From Rhizophlyctis rosea (lineage: Eukaryota > Chytridiomycota > Chytridiomycetes > Rhizophlyctidales > Rhizophlyctidaceae), in NCBI GenBank assembly GCA_027596075.1, contig JADGJC010000002.1:372001-436000 (forward strand): a DNA stretch of 64,000 nucleotides, in the 5' to 3' direction. Both the position numbers and the translations under genes were made by a program. The first letter of the stretch is position 1. The number at the start of each line of letters is the position of its first letter. The notes under the pieces were generated by a model, which did not search any database, was not told the DNA's origin, and saw only the letters and a list, made by a program, of their open reading frames with translations. This document shows positions 12,234 through 23,989 of the stretch, one piece after another.

Positions 12234-12549
12234 CAGGTCTGCATAAAGAGGTGTGAGAGTCTTGGAGAATTGGGAAGGACTGGGAAACTGGGAAAACCCC
12301 AAACCCAAGACACTGTCACACTGGTTGACTATCAATTGCCAAAAAGGGCAAATTGTCATCTCGTAAGCATGGCACTGGTGGGAGTGAAATGGTTGCGAAC
12401 TTTGCGAGCTCATTTGATAAGTTTGTTACAAACAGAAGACATGCAACTTTGGAATGCATCGAACGATGCTTTCAGAACCTTGCAGAGCACAAATGCATAG
12501 TTTCTGCATTTCACACATTATGTACATAGTAGACGCATGTGGGGAAATC

Positions 12550-13602
12550 CTACAGCAGGACGACTGTCTTCCACAGCTCACTCCCAACAACCTTCTCCTT
12601 GGCCGCCAAGATGTCCTCCACATCCCAATTGGCCTCTACATATCTGTGCGAAATGGTCATGCATTATGAGTGAACAGTTCGGTGAGAGAATCATCGCAAA
12701 CCGTCTCGATACTCACCTCCCACCAGCCCAATCACACTTCCCACTCCCCAACCAAACCGCGAACCCACCCATCATCTCCGGGGTATCAGACAAAAGATGA
12801 TGCATGGTCTCTGGCATGCCATCTCTAGCCAGTTTCGTCAACACTCCACCCGGATGCACCGCAAATGTAACGAGATTGTGCGATTCGCCATGCTCAAGTT
12901 GAAGAAATTCCGTGAATCGGTTTACAGCGGTTTTGGAAGGTTGATATGCACTGAAACCGGGCATGGTGACTCGGGAGCCGATGGAGGAGATGTTGATGAT
13001 GTAGTTTGGCACTTGGTTGGTGGTGGAGAGATGAGGGAGGAGGAAACGGGTGGGGAGGTAGGTGCCATTGACATTGACATCCCAGGTTTTGACCCATGCG
13101 CTTGGATTTGTTTCGGCAGTAGGGACAACCTTGTCACCGTACCCGGCGTTGTTGACCAACGTGAAGGGAACGCCTTTGTCAGAGCTTGCCACTGCGGCAG
13201 CGATCAAGGCCTGAGCACTCTCCTCACTCGTAACGTCGCATGATTGTTTAACAACCTTGCAGGCAGAATTGATCTGCTTGATCTCCGCTTCGACTTGGTC
13301 GAGTTCAGAGGTGGTCTTGATGCGATCACGATGACTTTGGCATTCGCTTGGGCATAGTTGAGCGCGATAGAGCGACCGATTCCACGGCCGGCGCCTATTG
13401 TGAGATTCGGAGATGTTAAGAGATCGTGCCATAGGTGCGGCAAGAGACGGTGATGCTGAGAATGTGATGTAAACAAAAAAGTTGTGATACCTGTTACGAT
13501 GACGGTGCGACTAGATGCGGAGCTGCTCAAACCGGAGGAAGGGTCTGCGGCATCGATGAGCGGATAGATGTCATGATGCTTGCTAGTCACTACCGGAGGC
13601 AT
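12550..13602 (-). CDS. Short-chain dehydrogenase/reductase, frame broken by one base
   Basis: Exons 13602..13491, 13394..12717 and 12643..12550. The Rossmann motif spans the first intron (TG | AGRGIG), followed by NNAGYG, the SSIGS serine region, and the catalytic Tyr/Lys in AYQPSK. The C-terminus (RYVEANWDVEDILAAK) is typical of fungal classical SDRs. The family uses NAD(P)H; the substrate cannot be inferred. After AKVIVIASR (about 13313-13321) the frame must shift to continue as TTSELDQVEAEI. No intron of workable length bridges the shift, and the exon total is one base short of a multiple of three. This is either a sequencing error or a recently broken allele; conservation on both sides of the break argues against an old pseudogene. 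Confidence 0.8.
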
Positions 13603-14120
13603 TTTGAATTTTGTGTGGGATAGTTGGGGTTGTCGACACGGTTGACGGGATGACGGGCGAGGTGCTCGTAGGAGCTGCCAGTATTTGTAGAAGAACCACA
13701 CCAATTATACTTGCGTACTCCACCGAAAAGTCGGGACCTCTTCGGCTGCACCTCGGATACGCGCTAACCGTCAATGCAACGCGACATTTCCAATGCTGCT
13801 GACATCAGCAGGGGGATGAACTGCAGCACAATTGAAACTGCAACATCAAATTCAACCGCGTTCATAGGATTGGTGAAATGAACAATTGGTCACATTTAGC
13901 TCTTGCAAATACGGCTCCTAATGCGGCATGGGGTGTTGATAGGACATGTTGACAATACCCACACCGGAACTCAAAAACTAGACTCCACATCAGATGTTAC
14001 TTTCTATTCCATATTTTTTACAAAGAAAAGTGAAACCAAAAAAGCGAAATAAAGTTATATTTCATATTTTTACAAAGAAGAAAGGTCTACGGTAGAAAAA
14101 AAACTATATATTCCCCCGTT
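13603..14120. other. Intergenic: SDR upstream and BTA1 downstream flank
   Basis: No gene is seen. The part next to BTA1 is strongly AT-rich (13990-14115) and fits a 3' untranslated region and polyadenylation area of the minus-strand BTA1. Confidence 0.45.
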
Positions 14121-16854
14121 CTACAGCTTCTCGCCGCACCACAAAGAAGCATACATGTTTACACGGTCAATGTACATGGTATCCCCCTCCCGAATTTGGC
14201 ATGGGAACACCCGGAACCCCTTAGACTCGAAGATCTCGTTGTACCATGGCCGCTTTCCAGCACTACGCCAGAATGCCTTGCCCCCCTTCTTCATCTTCTG
14301 AGCGACCGCGCCAATCTCCGCATCGGCGTCCTCCGGTGAGAACCAGTCCAAGTGGTCCATGAGGATCACCTTCGTCAACTCGCCATCGGCGACTTGACCG
14401 TTAAGGACGGAGATAATCATGTCAGTATGGATTTTGATGGCGTCGAGGCGGGATGGGTTGGCTTTTAGGGTTTCGAAACCTTCCTCGCTGAGGTAGGCTG
14501 GTACTCCGCGCGGGTTGTACTTAAGCATCAAGGGCATGTAGTAGAAATAGTTGTCATCACGGAGGTGGGTCTTTTCGATGATGGGGTCAAGGGTGTTTAC
14601 GACGTATTCATATGCGGAGCCTGGATAACGGAGGTCCAAATTAGCATGCTTGAATAAGAAGGGTTGCAGTGATCACCGGATCTCCTACCTTCTTCAAGCA
14701 ACATTTGCATTTGTGCTGGAGGTACTCCAAGGGCACCCCACAAGAAGCGGTCGTTGTTCAGGATGCGGATCAACCATGAGCTGAGGAAGTGAGGGCGAAT
14801 CTCGTTCCGCCAAACCTGGATTTGCTCCTCGATGGTATCGGCGTCACACATCCTCTTGACCGCACTTGATAGTCCCTTAACTCTTGTCACCCATTGGAAT
14901 ACACGGATGGCGAGTCCAGAACAACCAGTCTTGAAGAGGTTCTTGAAGCCGGCAGATTGCTTCCAGAAGTGGTAGGCGTAAGGAGAGAGGTGGGGCGAGA
15001 GGTGGGTATCGAGGAGGGAGGAGAACTGGGGGTGGAAGCCTTCGCCGAATAGCAACCAGAAGTTTTGGAAGTCCAAGCTGCTAATACCGGCAAGCTTGAG
15101 TTCGAGCATGTTGTTTTGGCAGGGGTTCAAGTCGACAGCGTGGATGCTACGAAGAAAAGTCTTATCAATATGGGATGCACAACACTTTTTTTCATTGAGA
15201 CGAATACGTACCGTGCCGGTCCAACCTTCGCAGCGTACTCAAGAACATTGCAACCACCAGAGGTGATGACCATCATTCTGTCCTCAGACGTCAAGTCCAA
15301 GAACTCCAAGTCTACTCGTGGGTCTTCCCATGCAAATGCGTAGATGTAGGTGTTGAAGCGAGGAATCAGCTTGGGGTCGAAGGGTTGACGCCAGCGGTGG
15401 CCTTGCCCGTGGACGTGGTCCGCAGATACATGTTTGAGCTGCGCCAAATCGGCCAATTCGGCGGAGACCTTCATGTCGACAGGTGATGAGTCGGATTCAG
15501 AGTCAGATTCTTCTTCGTCCAGAGCGGGTGAATCCAAGTTGAGGTCAGGGATGATGGCACCTTGCTTGGCACCAATCCAAACCTACGCCGAGCACATTAG
15601 CCGAAAGGTCTTCTGATTTCTGGTCTGAAATGATCAAGACTTACATAGTAGGGAATCTTTACAAGTGGTCCAACGAAGGGGTTCTTGCAGTTCAATGATT
15701 TCACTGTCTTGAACTTGTGCTCAAGGTAGTCACGGCGGGAGTGGTGTAGGTAGATGTTGTCAAAGTCGAACCAGATGGACCAGAACCAACGCATCAACCA
15801 GGTCAATTGGCGGGTGGGGTCAGATGAGCGTTTAGGAGACACGTAGAAGTCAGAAACACCTTGAGCGATCATTAGTGTATGCTACTACACGAGCTTCACA
15901 TCAGTACAAAACTTACCGAAGATACCAGCCGGGCCAAGAACCTCTTGCAGGCGGTCGATCAAGGGATAGAAGGACTCCATCATGGACAAGGAGTAGGACA
16001 TGGTGATCAATGCGATCTCAAGATTGTCTCCGTCTTCCTTAGGAATCTCAAATTTGGACGCGTCCATGCACAGGACCTTGACATTCGTCCAACCAAGCTT
16101 CTGGAAACGTTTGCGAGCAACTTCGCAAAGGGAAGGAGTAATGTCGACCAAGTAGACACGGTCAAAGTTGCGGATGGGGAAGAATTGGTTCATCTTCTCG
16201 ATGTTTTCACCAGTACCGCCACCGATGTCAATCCACGCGAAGCGCTTGTCAACGCCGTTGAGAACGGATGGGGAAAGAGGAGGCGATGGGAGGTAGGAAG
16301 GGTCCTTAACGGTTTCGCCAGCCTTTCCGGGCTCAAAGTTGTTGGCAAAGTGGCATGGGTAATATTGACGCAATTGGGCAGCGCAAAGTTTCAGCATGGT
16401 GCTGCGACCTCGAAGAAGCCTGTTCATTGGTATCGTCAACATGTGCATTGCACCGCGCTTCTCACGCACGATGAACGAACCTTTTACGCGTAACATCGTA
16501 AACTTCAGCCTGACCCTCGTAGAATTGCTCCAATCTCTTCTGATGCTCTTCTGAGTCAACACCAGCAGGCTTGCTCTTCAGGAACGGCTTGATGAAGCAG
16601 TTCCATGCGAACAACGCGTAAGGCTTGCCAACGGTTGCCACGAAGTAACCGGCAAGGACAAGGGATGCAAGCGCGACGAATTGGAAACCGGTAGGCAGGT
16701 AAGAAATGGCGGAGTAGGATCGGCGCAAACGAGCTTTCAAGGAGCCAAGCGTGGACTTGGCAGGAATCCAGTCTGCAGATGGAGAGGAACCAGAATTGAA
16801 TATCTGACGCGCCATACCCTCATCCTGGCATTGTTTACCGAACGCCTCGGCCAT
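14121..16854 (-). CDS. bta1: Betaine lipid synthase BTA1 (methyltransferase plus DUF3419 domain)
   Basis: Exons 16854..16481, 16419..15917, 15859..15645, 15582..15212, 15146..14689 and 14620..14121 give 806 residues. After an N-terminal membrane segment (FVALASLVLAGYFVATV) comes an AdoMet methyltransferase domain with WIDIGGGTGENIE and a later acidic VDITPS motif, corresponding to bacterial BtaB. The second half is a BtaA/DUF3419 domain: YIYAFAWEDPRVDLEF, TSGGCN, IHAVDLNPCQNNMLELK, and the C-terminal LMDHLDW motif. An acidic Ser-rich linker (DEEESDSESDSS) sits between them. Known function: synthesis of the phosphorus-free betaine lipid DGTS by transfer of the homoserine moiety of AdoMet to diacylglycerol and N-trimethylation, at the ER. 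The order BtaB-BtaA is the fungal one; green algae have the reverse. Often induced by phosphate limitation, but I see no diagnostic site here. Confidence 0.95.
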
Positions 16855-18319
16855 GCAGAAACGGCATGCATCTAACCATTTTCAAATTACGTACCAGTTG
16901 CAAGGAGAAGAACAGCGATAGACAGGAAAATCCAGACTCTGCTCGAAAACATCGCAAAATCACTCTTGCGCTTCCCTTTCAGCTTTCCGCCCGTCGAGAC
17001 CGATACACCCTGCTGGTGAGCCCCAATGATGTTTGTGCGCGGTGTCACTTTCCCCATCGTTGCGATACAATGCCACTATATGAATGAACTGATAATTCAA
17101 TGAATGCCCCTCCCAGCAGACGTAGAATAGGAGTAACTCGTATCTAGCTATTTATAGTATTCGAGCGTCGCTACACGAGAACTCCTCCTTGGCGTGACTT
17201 GGTGATCTGTATCAGTGATCTGTAGTGATCACGGACGGAACTAACTATTAGAGATCTCACCCGGCCAGTTTCAAGCAGGGAGAGCGTTCAACTGGAGGCT
17301 ATTTCAGTGAACTGGGAACTGTCCATAGCGCCTTGGCCCAATGCTCACATGAGCCAGTCGTGCCCCGCAGCGGTCTGGCCCGCCAATGCGACTTTCTCAG
17401 GCCTCCACCTCCCATGCACTGTTGCAGCCACCAAGTTGCAGCCCGACGTAGATCAATTCCAGTTTCGTCCACCTTGTTGAACATCAATCCTGCAGCAACG
17501 TGTTTGTGTGATTGGCTGAATACCAATCCGCCGACTGGTGCTGGTTCAACTGTATCCCATTTTCGGTCCTCCATGACCAACCAGACCAACGGGCTCTGCC
17601 CAACATCCGCTTCAACTGTGATGAACTGTTGAGGCGCATCTGGTCGAATCTCCTTGTACATGTCACACAGAAGGGTACACAAGAGATTGCTGGGTTCAAC
17701 TTGTGAAGGAGTTGGTCATGATGGAAACATTGGACATGAGAAATAAAGCTCCTTGATGGGTTGACAGGTTTGACCTGAGAACACGTGCCCAGTCCTACGT
17801 AGAACTGCACCGATCCCATAACAAATCCGACCAATCAATATCATTCCCGTCTCCTCGTTGGGCGCACGCCACAAGGCGAGGGTCCAAGGTTCGGAGGGTA
17901 TCGAAAATTTTTAGTTAGTGTTACACCGACAACTTTGTTGCACGCGTCGCGTTCTGTCCCCCACCAACCTGTCGGACTTGTCCGAAGGGTTGTCGTCAAG
18001 TCCCCACATCAACTTCTGTGAAGAATGATGACAGCATCAACACGCATTTTAATGACGTCTGCATGCTTACCTAGGGATTGATGAATCGTCTTTCTAGTTC
18101 TTTCATGACCGTCTTGGTTATAGGTTGCTAGGACTAATGTGTTCCTTTATCCAGGATCCCCGTTGCTGTCATCTCAGGTTACCAGCTGAAAAGTTCAGAC
18201 GCAATCACCAACCTTCGAACCACGCAGGGTCCGAAACAAACAATAAGGAAGCGCGGGCAGACACTACTCATCTTTTTATCTAATCGATACAAATACTAAA
18301 TACACTATACATCGCTCCG
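16855..18319. other. Intergenic region, 1.5 kb, no gene recognised
   Basis: This lies upstream of BTA1 and downstream of OSH3, both on the minus strand. Several open frames of 70-130 codons overlap each other on both strands around 17300-17840, but none has family signatures, codon regularity or splice structure. It presumably holds the BTA1 promoter. Confidence 0.45.
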
Positions 18320-21300
18320 CTACCAAAGATCAATCTTCTTCTCAAACTTGCCCCTATGCTCAAAATACCCTCCTTTGTACTGCCATGACTCAGCATCGTC
18401 CCCATATGCCGTTGGCTTGAATTCAAACCATTGGGGCGTCCAGGCACGCCCTTCAGTTTCAAGCTGTTTGCGATATTCGCGCTGCTTCTGCTCCAGCCGA
18501 GATTTCTCTTGTTCGGCTTCATCCGCGCGGCCCTGAACCGATGTGATGTCCAAGTTAATCTATGCAAGACAATGTACAATGTAGGAGCATTTACAAGTTG
18601 TTTCATACCTCTTCATACATGCGCTGATCCGGTCGATACCGGGTGTCAGTGTTGGGTAATACACCCTCCAGATCAGGAGTCAATTCTGTTGGTAGTTGCC
18701 AGATGCATAAATCAGATTGAAACGGTAGTTACATTCTCGAAAAGAAGCGACATACCGTTTAGTTCCGCCGTAAATTGAGTGAAGCCGTACATATCCGCAT
18801 GGTGTGGCGGACATGGACGCGCGCGCCACAAGACTTCAAGTGTGTTTGGCGCTGATTCGTGGAACTTCTGAATGGACTTGTCCCACTGGCCACTGCAAGG
18901 TGCATGCAAGTCAGCGTGCTGAATGAGATCCATACTTCCAATGTTGCAGTCATACGTACCTCAAAGACATGAGTTTCTGTCCGGACGGCCCGTAGATAGC
19001 ACCAGCAATTTCATTCTTCGCAGAGGAGAAGTAACCAGACTCTTTGAACGTAATCTCACAGTAATGTCCTGTCACGCCGTCAGAACCCGTTGCCAGTGAA
19101 CGTATGCGATTGGATACTCACCAGAGCCATGCGCCATGATCTTCATTGTCCCATAATGCTCCAGATATCTTGACGTTGAGAAGATATTCCTCATGCATGT
19201 GGTAACTGTTCGAATACAGCTTAGTGAAACTTCAGAACTGTATCCCCATAATTTGAACCAACCTTTTCCCCATGTGTAATGTTCATTCAATTTCGGAAAC
19301 GCGACATGGACTGAATGTTTGCTCGTAAATAAACAACGCAATGGCAGTCTTTGACAGACAAGAAATTACCGGTGCCAGAAGGGATCAGCTCCATGGATTT
19401 ACTGAGGGAACAAACAGTTGGTTGAATGGTAATGATATAAAGAAAGTGTTCAGACCCTTACCCCCAAAACTTGGATTTCACCAAGCTTTCTTGGAAAAAC
19501 ACATAATTCGGCGATTCGGCGTAACATGCCATAACAGGTGGGTGATGGCTGACCTACAATCTCAAATCAGCAAACAAACGTCGTCCATTTTTGCGTGGCC
19601 CGCGCACCTTCTCAGAAACAAACTTGAATCCTGCATCAAGACATCAGCAAATGTAGTGCACTGGGTCGAAGCAATGTTACTACCTTTGTCTTCACGTAAG
19701 CATTCGTACGTCTCTCCCAAAAGGGGATTGAACTACATAATCATTTTCAGCACATGGGTGGATTGGGTTCAAGAATCTGAAAGAACTAACCGGCTTCCTT
19801 CCGACGCGATTTATCGTCGATGAATATGCTGTATGATCCTCATTAGCAACTATGCGGTGTCATACTCTCTGCCCCTTATTCCATACCGGAAATGGAGAAT
19901 GCTGATATCAAACAATGTGATGAGTGACATGATTTTCAACAAAGCTATTGCCACCACATGACGTACCTGCGACCAAACAAAGTCGTTCAACTGTATCTGT
20001 CGTCTTAGCAGCACGGTCCAAAAGCTCAGAATATTCCAGCTCTTCGCACAGCTTTTGGAGCAGATTGATGGGTTCGTTCAAAGCAATTGGCATGGCGACC
20101 GTAGATAGATCTTTGCCCATCTACAAGAACCATATCAGCCTACATCCCTGTACAATTTCCCCCAAAGCCTATACACTAACATTGTTTCGAAGGATGGACA
20201 TCAAACTGATATTCTGCATGGAGACAGTTGGTGCGGGAAGCTTTGTTCGTCGGACAATGACTTTTGGCGTGGATTCAATGTTCGCCGGCCCCTGGTTTTG
20301 TTCGGGAAGAACCTCCGCCGAGCTTTCCAAAATCAAAACACCGTGTTGATCCGGGCTCATTTTCCCAGTGGGCTCCTTGCCCGAAGGCTCTCGTGAGTGC
20401 GCCGGCGTACTCCCAAGTGATTGTTCATCCTCCTCGTCAAAATCTTCGGGACTCTCGTATCCCTGCTCATGTTCGTCCCCAGATTCCTCCTCATCCTCCT
20501 CATTCGCCTCCCAAGTTTCGGCATCGAAGAATACCTCTCGCGTCGACGCCGTGATCGAACTTTTCTCAGCATCGGAGTTGTGGACAGATAACGCACTAAC
20601 GGTCGCAGAGAAGGAGCTCAACGTCACCTCTTCCAACCCAAAACGCCGGCGGGTCATATTGTTATCGGCTAAACACGCTTGCAACACCCCTTCCAGTTGC
20701 CGCATGGCGATCTGCTGCCGTTCCCGATGTAATCGCGCGGTTTGGGAATAAGTCAGAATTCGACGGTGCAAGTCCTTCGCGTCAGTCACAACTTGGTTGG
20801 CGAAATCGGATAGTGACAACAATGCGTTCGTTTGGTCTGTCGAGCGAAGCTCAACTAATGCTCCAATCAATGCAGCAGCGGAGTATCATACCTTTGGAAA
20901 TACCCTTCGAACCCCCGGACCTGAAGCTATCAGCGACATTCTTCAATTCAGTCGCTTCTTGACCGACGGCGGTAACAATCCCTTCACTCTTCTGTTGCAG
21001 ATCGTCCAGGTCTCGATCGGAAGGACCGCTCATAGCTTGAAGCTCTGAATCCGAGAATATTGCCTCCGACGCATTCCCTTCCAGGTCCATATTAAGAGAT
21101 TTGGTCATGGCGAACTTCTCAATCACCCCCGTCCAGATTCGAAAATCTTGCGCATTCCGGGCTTTGAAGTGATACAGATTCTGTCCGGAATCTAATGCAT
21201 TCTTTTAGAAAGATCTTTGTGTACTTTGGCCACACAGGTAGGTCTTTACCAATATCAATAATCCGATGATCTGGTGAGAAGTACGCGTCAATTCTGGAAG

Positions 21301-22386
21301 GCACTTGACACAACACACCGATAAGTACGTACCGTGATCTAGTCGCACGGCAGCATTGACAAGTGCAACGGTTCCTCTGCTAAAGCTGATGCCCCGGCCA
21401 ATATCAATCAATATGACCCTCTATAGGGAGCACATATTATTGCCCACCTTCCCGCATGTTTGTAGTAGGTCAATGTGCCGTCAGAGTCGATTCGCACCCA
21501 ACGCTTCTGATACCCCTGCATTTTGCGGTTTCCCTTCTTCATCAGCCATCCTTCAAACTCTTTTCGTGGGCTGGCCTGTGATGGCTCAACGTCTCGAAGT
21601 GCGACAAAGAAGAAGAGTTTCTTTGATGTATTGCTGAATGATCAAACCGCATCAATGATAGTCTCGAAGAATCTGAGCAAAATCGAGGTAGTCACAGTGG
21701 GTACTCACACCGAAAATGAGTTATCAAATACCAAGACGCTATGATGCAAGATGTTAGGCGATAGCACGTATGCGACAAGTCGACACTAACTTACTATGTC
21801 CCCGGATCTTCGACATAGAAGCAACCCTTCACAGTGAACTTTGATGATTCGTAGTGTGCTATCGGAACAATTTCCATTAAATCCGGATCATGGAATTTGT
21901 GCTTCCCACGTTTCGACCCCGGTGTTGCGGAAGATGGTGACCCGTCAATTTCGGAAAGCGATCGGAATGAGGAATTATCTCGCGCCAGTGCTTCTAGCGC
22001 AGATTGCGGCATGATTGCCGACTCACTCGGTGACAACGGAGACGGGACTGAGTTTCGAGCCCGTGGTAGGGTGCCCCTCGGAGACGGTGGGTTCGACGAT
22101 GAGTCGTCTTCGCCACCCACCACGACAACCATGTTCCGCCCAACTTCATATTGGCTTCCGCTTGCAAGTGTATATTTCCCTATATCTACGCTGGTACGGG
22201 GTACCTTTCGATAGAGTCCGAAGGATATATTTTTCCGACGTGTGCAGAAATTCCAGCAGAGCTCTTTGCCCCCAGTATCAACTGACACCGAGTGCTTGAA
22301 TGCACTACGAACATGGGGTTAACTAACATATCGAAACTGGTTGACATAACAATTTACCTCCGAGGACGTATTGTAACTTCTTGCAT
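18320..22386 (-). CDS. osh3: Oxysterol-binding protein homologue Osh3 (GOLD-PH-ORD)
   Basis: Twenty exons, all in phase, give about 958 residues. The N-terminus ([10 protein letters not shown]..., [19 protein letters not shown]) is a GOLD domain. A PH domain follows ([20 protein letters not shown] to [11 protein letters not shown]). A central acidic region contains EVFFDAETW, an FFAT-like VAP-binding motif. The ORD begins [20 protein letters not shown] and shows [12 protein letters not shown] and the family fingerprint VSHHPPV. It ends with [10 protein letters not shown], a coiled coil and KKIDLW. Known role: lipid and sterol/PI4P transfer at ER-plasma membrane contact sites. Exons: 22386..22358, 22304..21795, 21738..21709, 21633..21448, 21376..21333, 21270..21250, 21191..20892, 20854..20181, 20120..19967, 19828..19791, 19732..19684, 19630..19608, 19553..19462, 19401..19370, 19310..19263, 19205..19122, 19068..18960, 18892..18756, 18685..18609, 18559..18320. 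Confidence 0.94.
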
Positions 22387-22805
22387 CTTTCTCTTTCCCT
22401 GTGGTGCGGTCAGCAAACTGTGGAGTTGCGGCCACGCGGGGATGGGATTGAGAGTAAACAACAAGCATAAAACACGATGCTCACACGTTAAGTGCCCATG
22501 CCAGTATATGCGCGAAGAGCGAATAGTTTTGTCCTCGCGATGGTAATTATACACGTGGGAAGGGTTGAGAGGCCCAGGTTGGGCCACCTGGCGAACACAA
22601 CTAGGGGAAAGCGGACGGAGCTGATGCCGGTCGGTGACTTGGCGCAGTACGGCGGTGGGTATGTAGTGCGGGTGGCGGTGCCACGGCGCTTCACGACTCT
22701 TTCCAAGACTCTTTCCAGCTTCTTTGCTCCTTTTCCCCTTACCAACCCAACCTACCTTCATCTCCGAGAACCCATCCGTTATATCGCGCGACCGCAATCT
22801 GAAAA
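22387..22805. promoter_or_regulatory. Divergent promoter OSH3 / NAA20
   Basis: 419 bp separate the two start codons. It contains a CACGTG palindrome at 22552-22557 (a bHLH-type E-box), roughly central between the genes. No TATA box is obvious. Confidence 0.4.
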
Positions 22806-23682
22806 ATGACGACACTGAGGCGATTTGTAGCAGACGACCTGTTCAAGTTTAACAATGTGTAAGTCAGATACCTACTTCTGGCCCTGAAGTTAGGGCAACA
22901 TACTTACCTACTGCGGTCTCGCCGTTCCAGCAACCTAGATCCCCTCACAGAAACAGTGCGTTGGTCCATCATATGCTCTTCCTGAAAAATCAAGTCATTC
23001 ACCTTCTCCCGCTTCCCGCGACACTCCCAGTATAATATCTCCTTCTATCTACAATATCTCGCCCAATGGCCGGATTACTTCGTGGTGGCAGAAGCACCAA
23101 GTGGAACGACTATGGGATACAGTATGTGGCCACCAGAACCTTCTACAAATATGTGTGACAAACCGATCGTTTTGCAGTCATGGGTAAAGCGGAGGGAACT
23201 GGCAAACTATGGCACGGACACGTGACGGCGTTGACAGTGGCGCCAGAGTTCCGGAGAATGGGTCTGGCACAGAAACTGATGGACATATTGGAGAACGTGT
23301 CTGAGAAAATGTGCGCTTGCGGATTGTTTTGGTCGCATGGCATGCCATCTCTTGGCATCCGGCATGACACGTCCACTGACGTACCATCGATTTCCTCAGC
23401 TACAATGCCTACTTCGTGGACCTTTTCGTGCGCGAATCGAACAAAGTGGCGATAAACATGTACGAAAAGTTTGGATACAGCGTATACAGACGAGTCATAA
23501 AGTACTATACGGGGGCAACAGCAGAAGATGCTTTTGGTAAGTCATATGAAATGCAATCAGATGGCTGCATAGTACTGAAGGAGGTGGATGTAGACATGAG
23601 GAAAGCGCTACCGCGAGATGTGAAGAAGGAGAGCATCATACCACTGCCACATCCAGTATATCCGGAGGATTTAGAATGGTGA
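22806..23682 (+). CDS. naa20: NatB N-terminal acetyltransferase catalytic subunit (Naa20/Nat3)
   Basis: Exons 22806..22858, 22931..22955, 23031..23121, 23178..23310, 23400..23536 and 23573..23682 give about 182 residues, the usual length for Naa20. The start MTTLRRFVADDLFKFNN and NLDPLTET match the family closely. The GNAT acetyl-CoA motif is RRMGLA (R-x-x-G-x-A) after VTALTVAPEF. The protein ends DVDMRKALPRD...IIPLPHPVYPEDLEW. NatB co-translationally acetylates Met-Asp/Glu/Asn/Gln N-termini with the auxiliary subunit Naa25 on the ribosome. The last intron is only 36 nt, a multiple of three without a stop, so retention would insert 12 residues. Confidence 0.95.
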
Positions 23683-23989
23683 GAAGGTCGCTGATGGGTA
23701 TACGGGCCGCTGTCACATGTGTGTAAAACCCAAAATACCATGTTGCTTGTTGCACAATTCACAACACCCCTATCTTTCGAATGGCTTGGCGCATGTGGTA
23801 TGATGTGTACCTACTATCGGGAAGGACACAACAACAGCAAGTCCGGATAGCAAAAGTCTTCCCTGATAAAGCGGAATGATACAACGATCCTCACACAAAT
23901 TCGAAGAGAAGTCGCAGCAGACAGCAGAACAAACGCATGAAATTTCATTAAAGTACATATCTAAATGCAAGCAAGCAAAATCAAACTCT
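23683..23989. other. 3' flanks of convergent NAA20 and eIF2 gamma genes
   Basis: About 300 bp without a gene; it is expected to hold the two 3' untranslated regions. Confidence 0.45.

Noticed and set aside
15879..16493. Plus-strand 204-codon frame
   Set aside because: It lies antisense to a conserved BTA1 exon (methyltransferase domain) and has no family similarity.
17299..17834. Minus-strand frames of 116 and 127 codons
   Set aside because: Overlapping frames in different phases, no splice continuity and no motif; likely chance.
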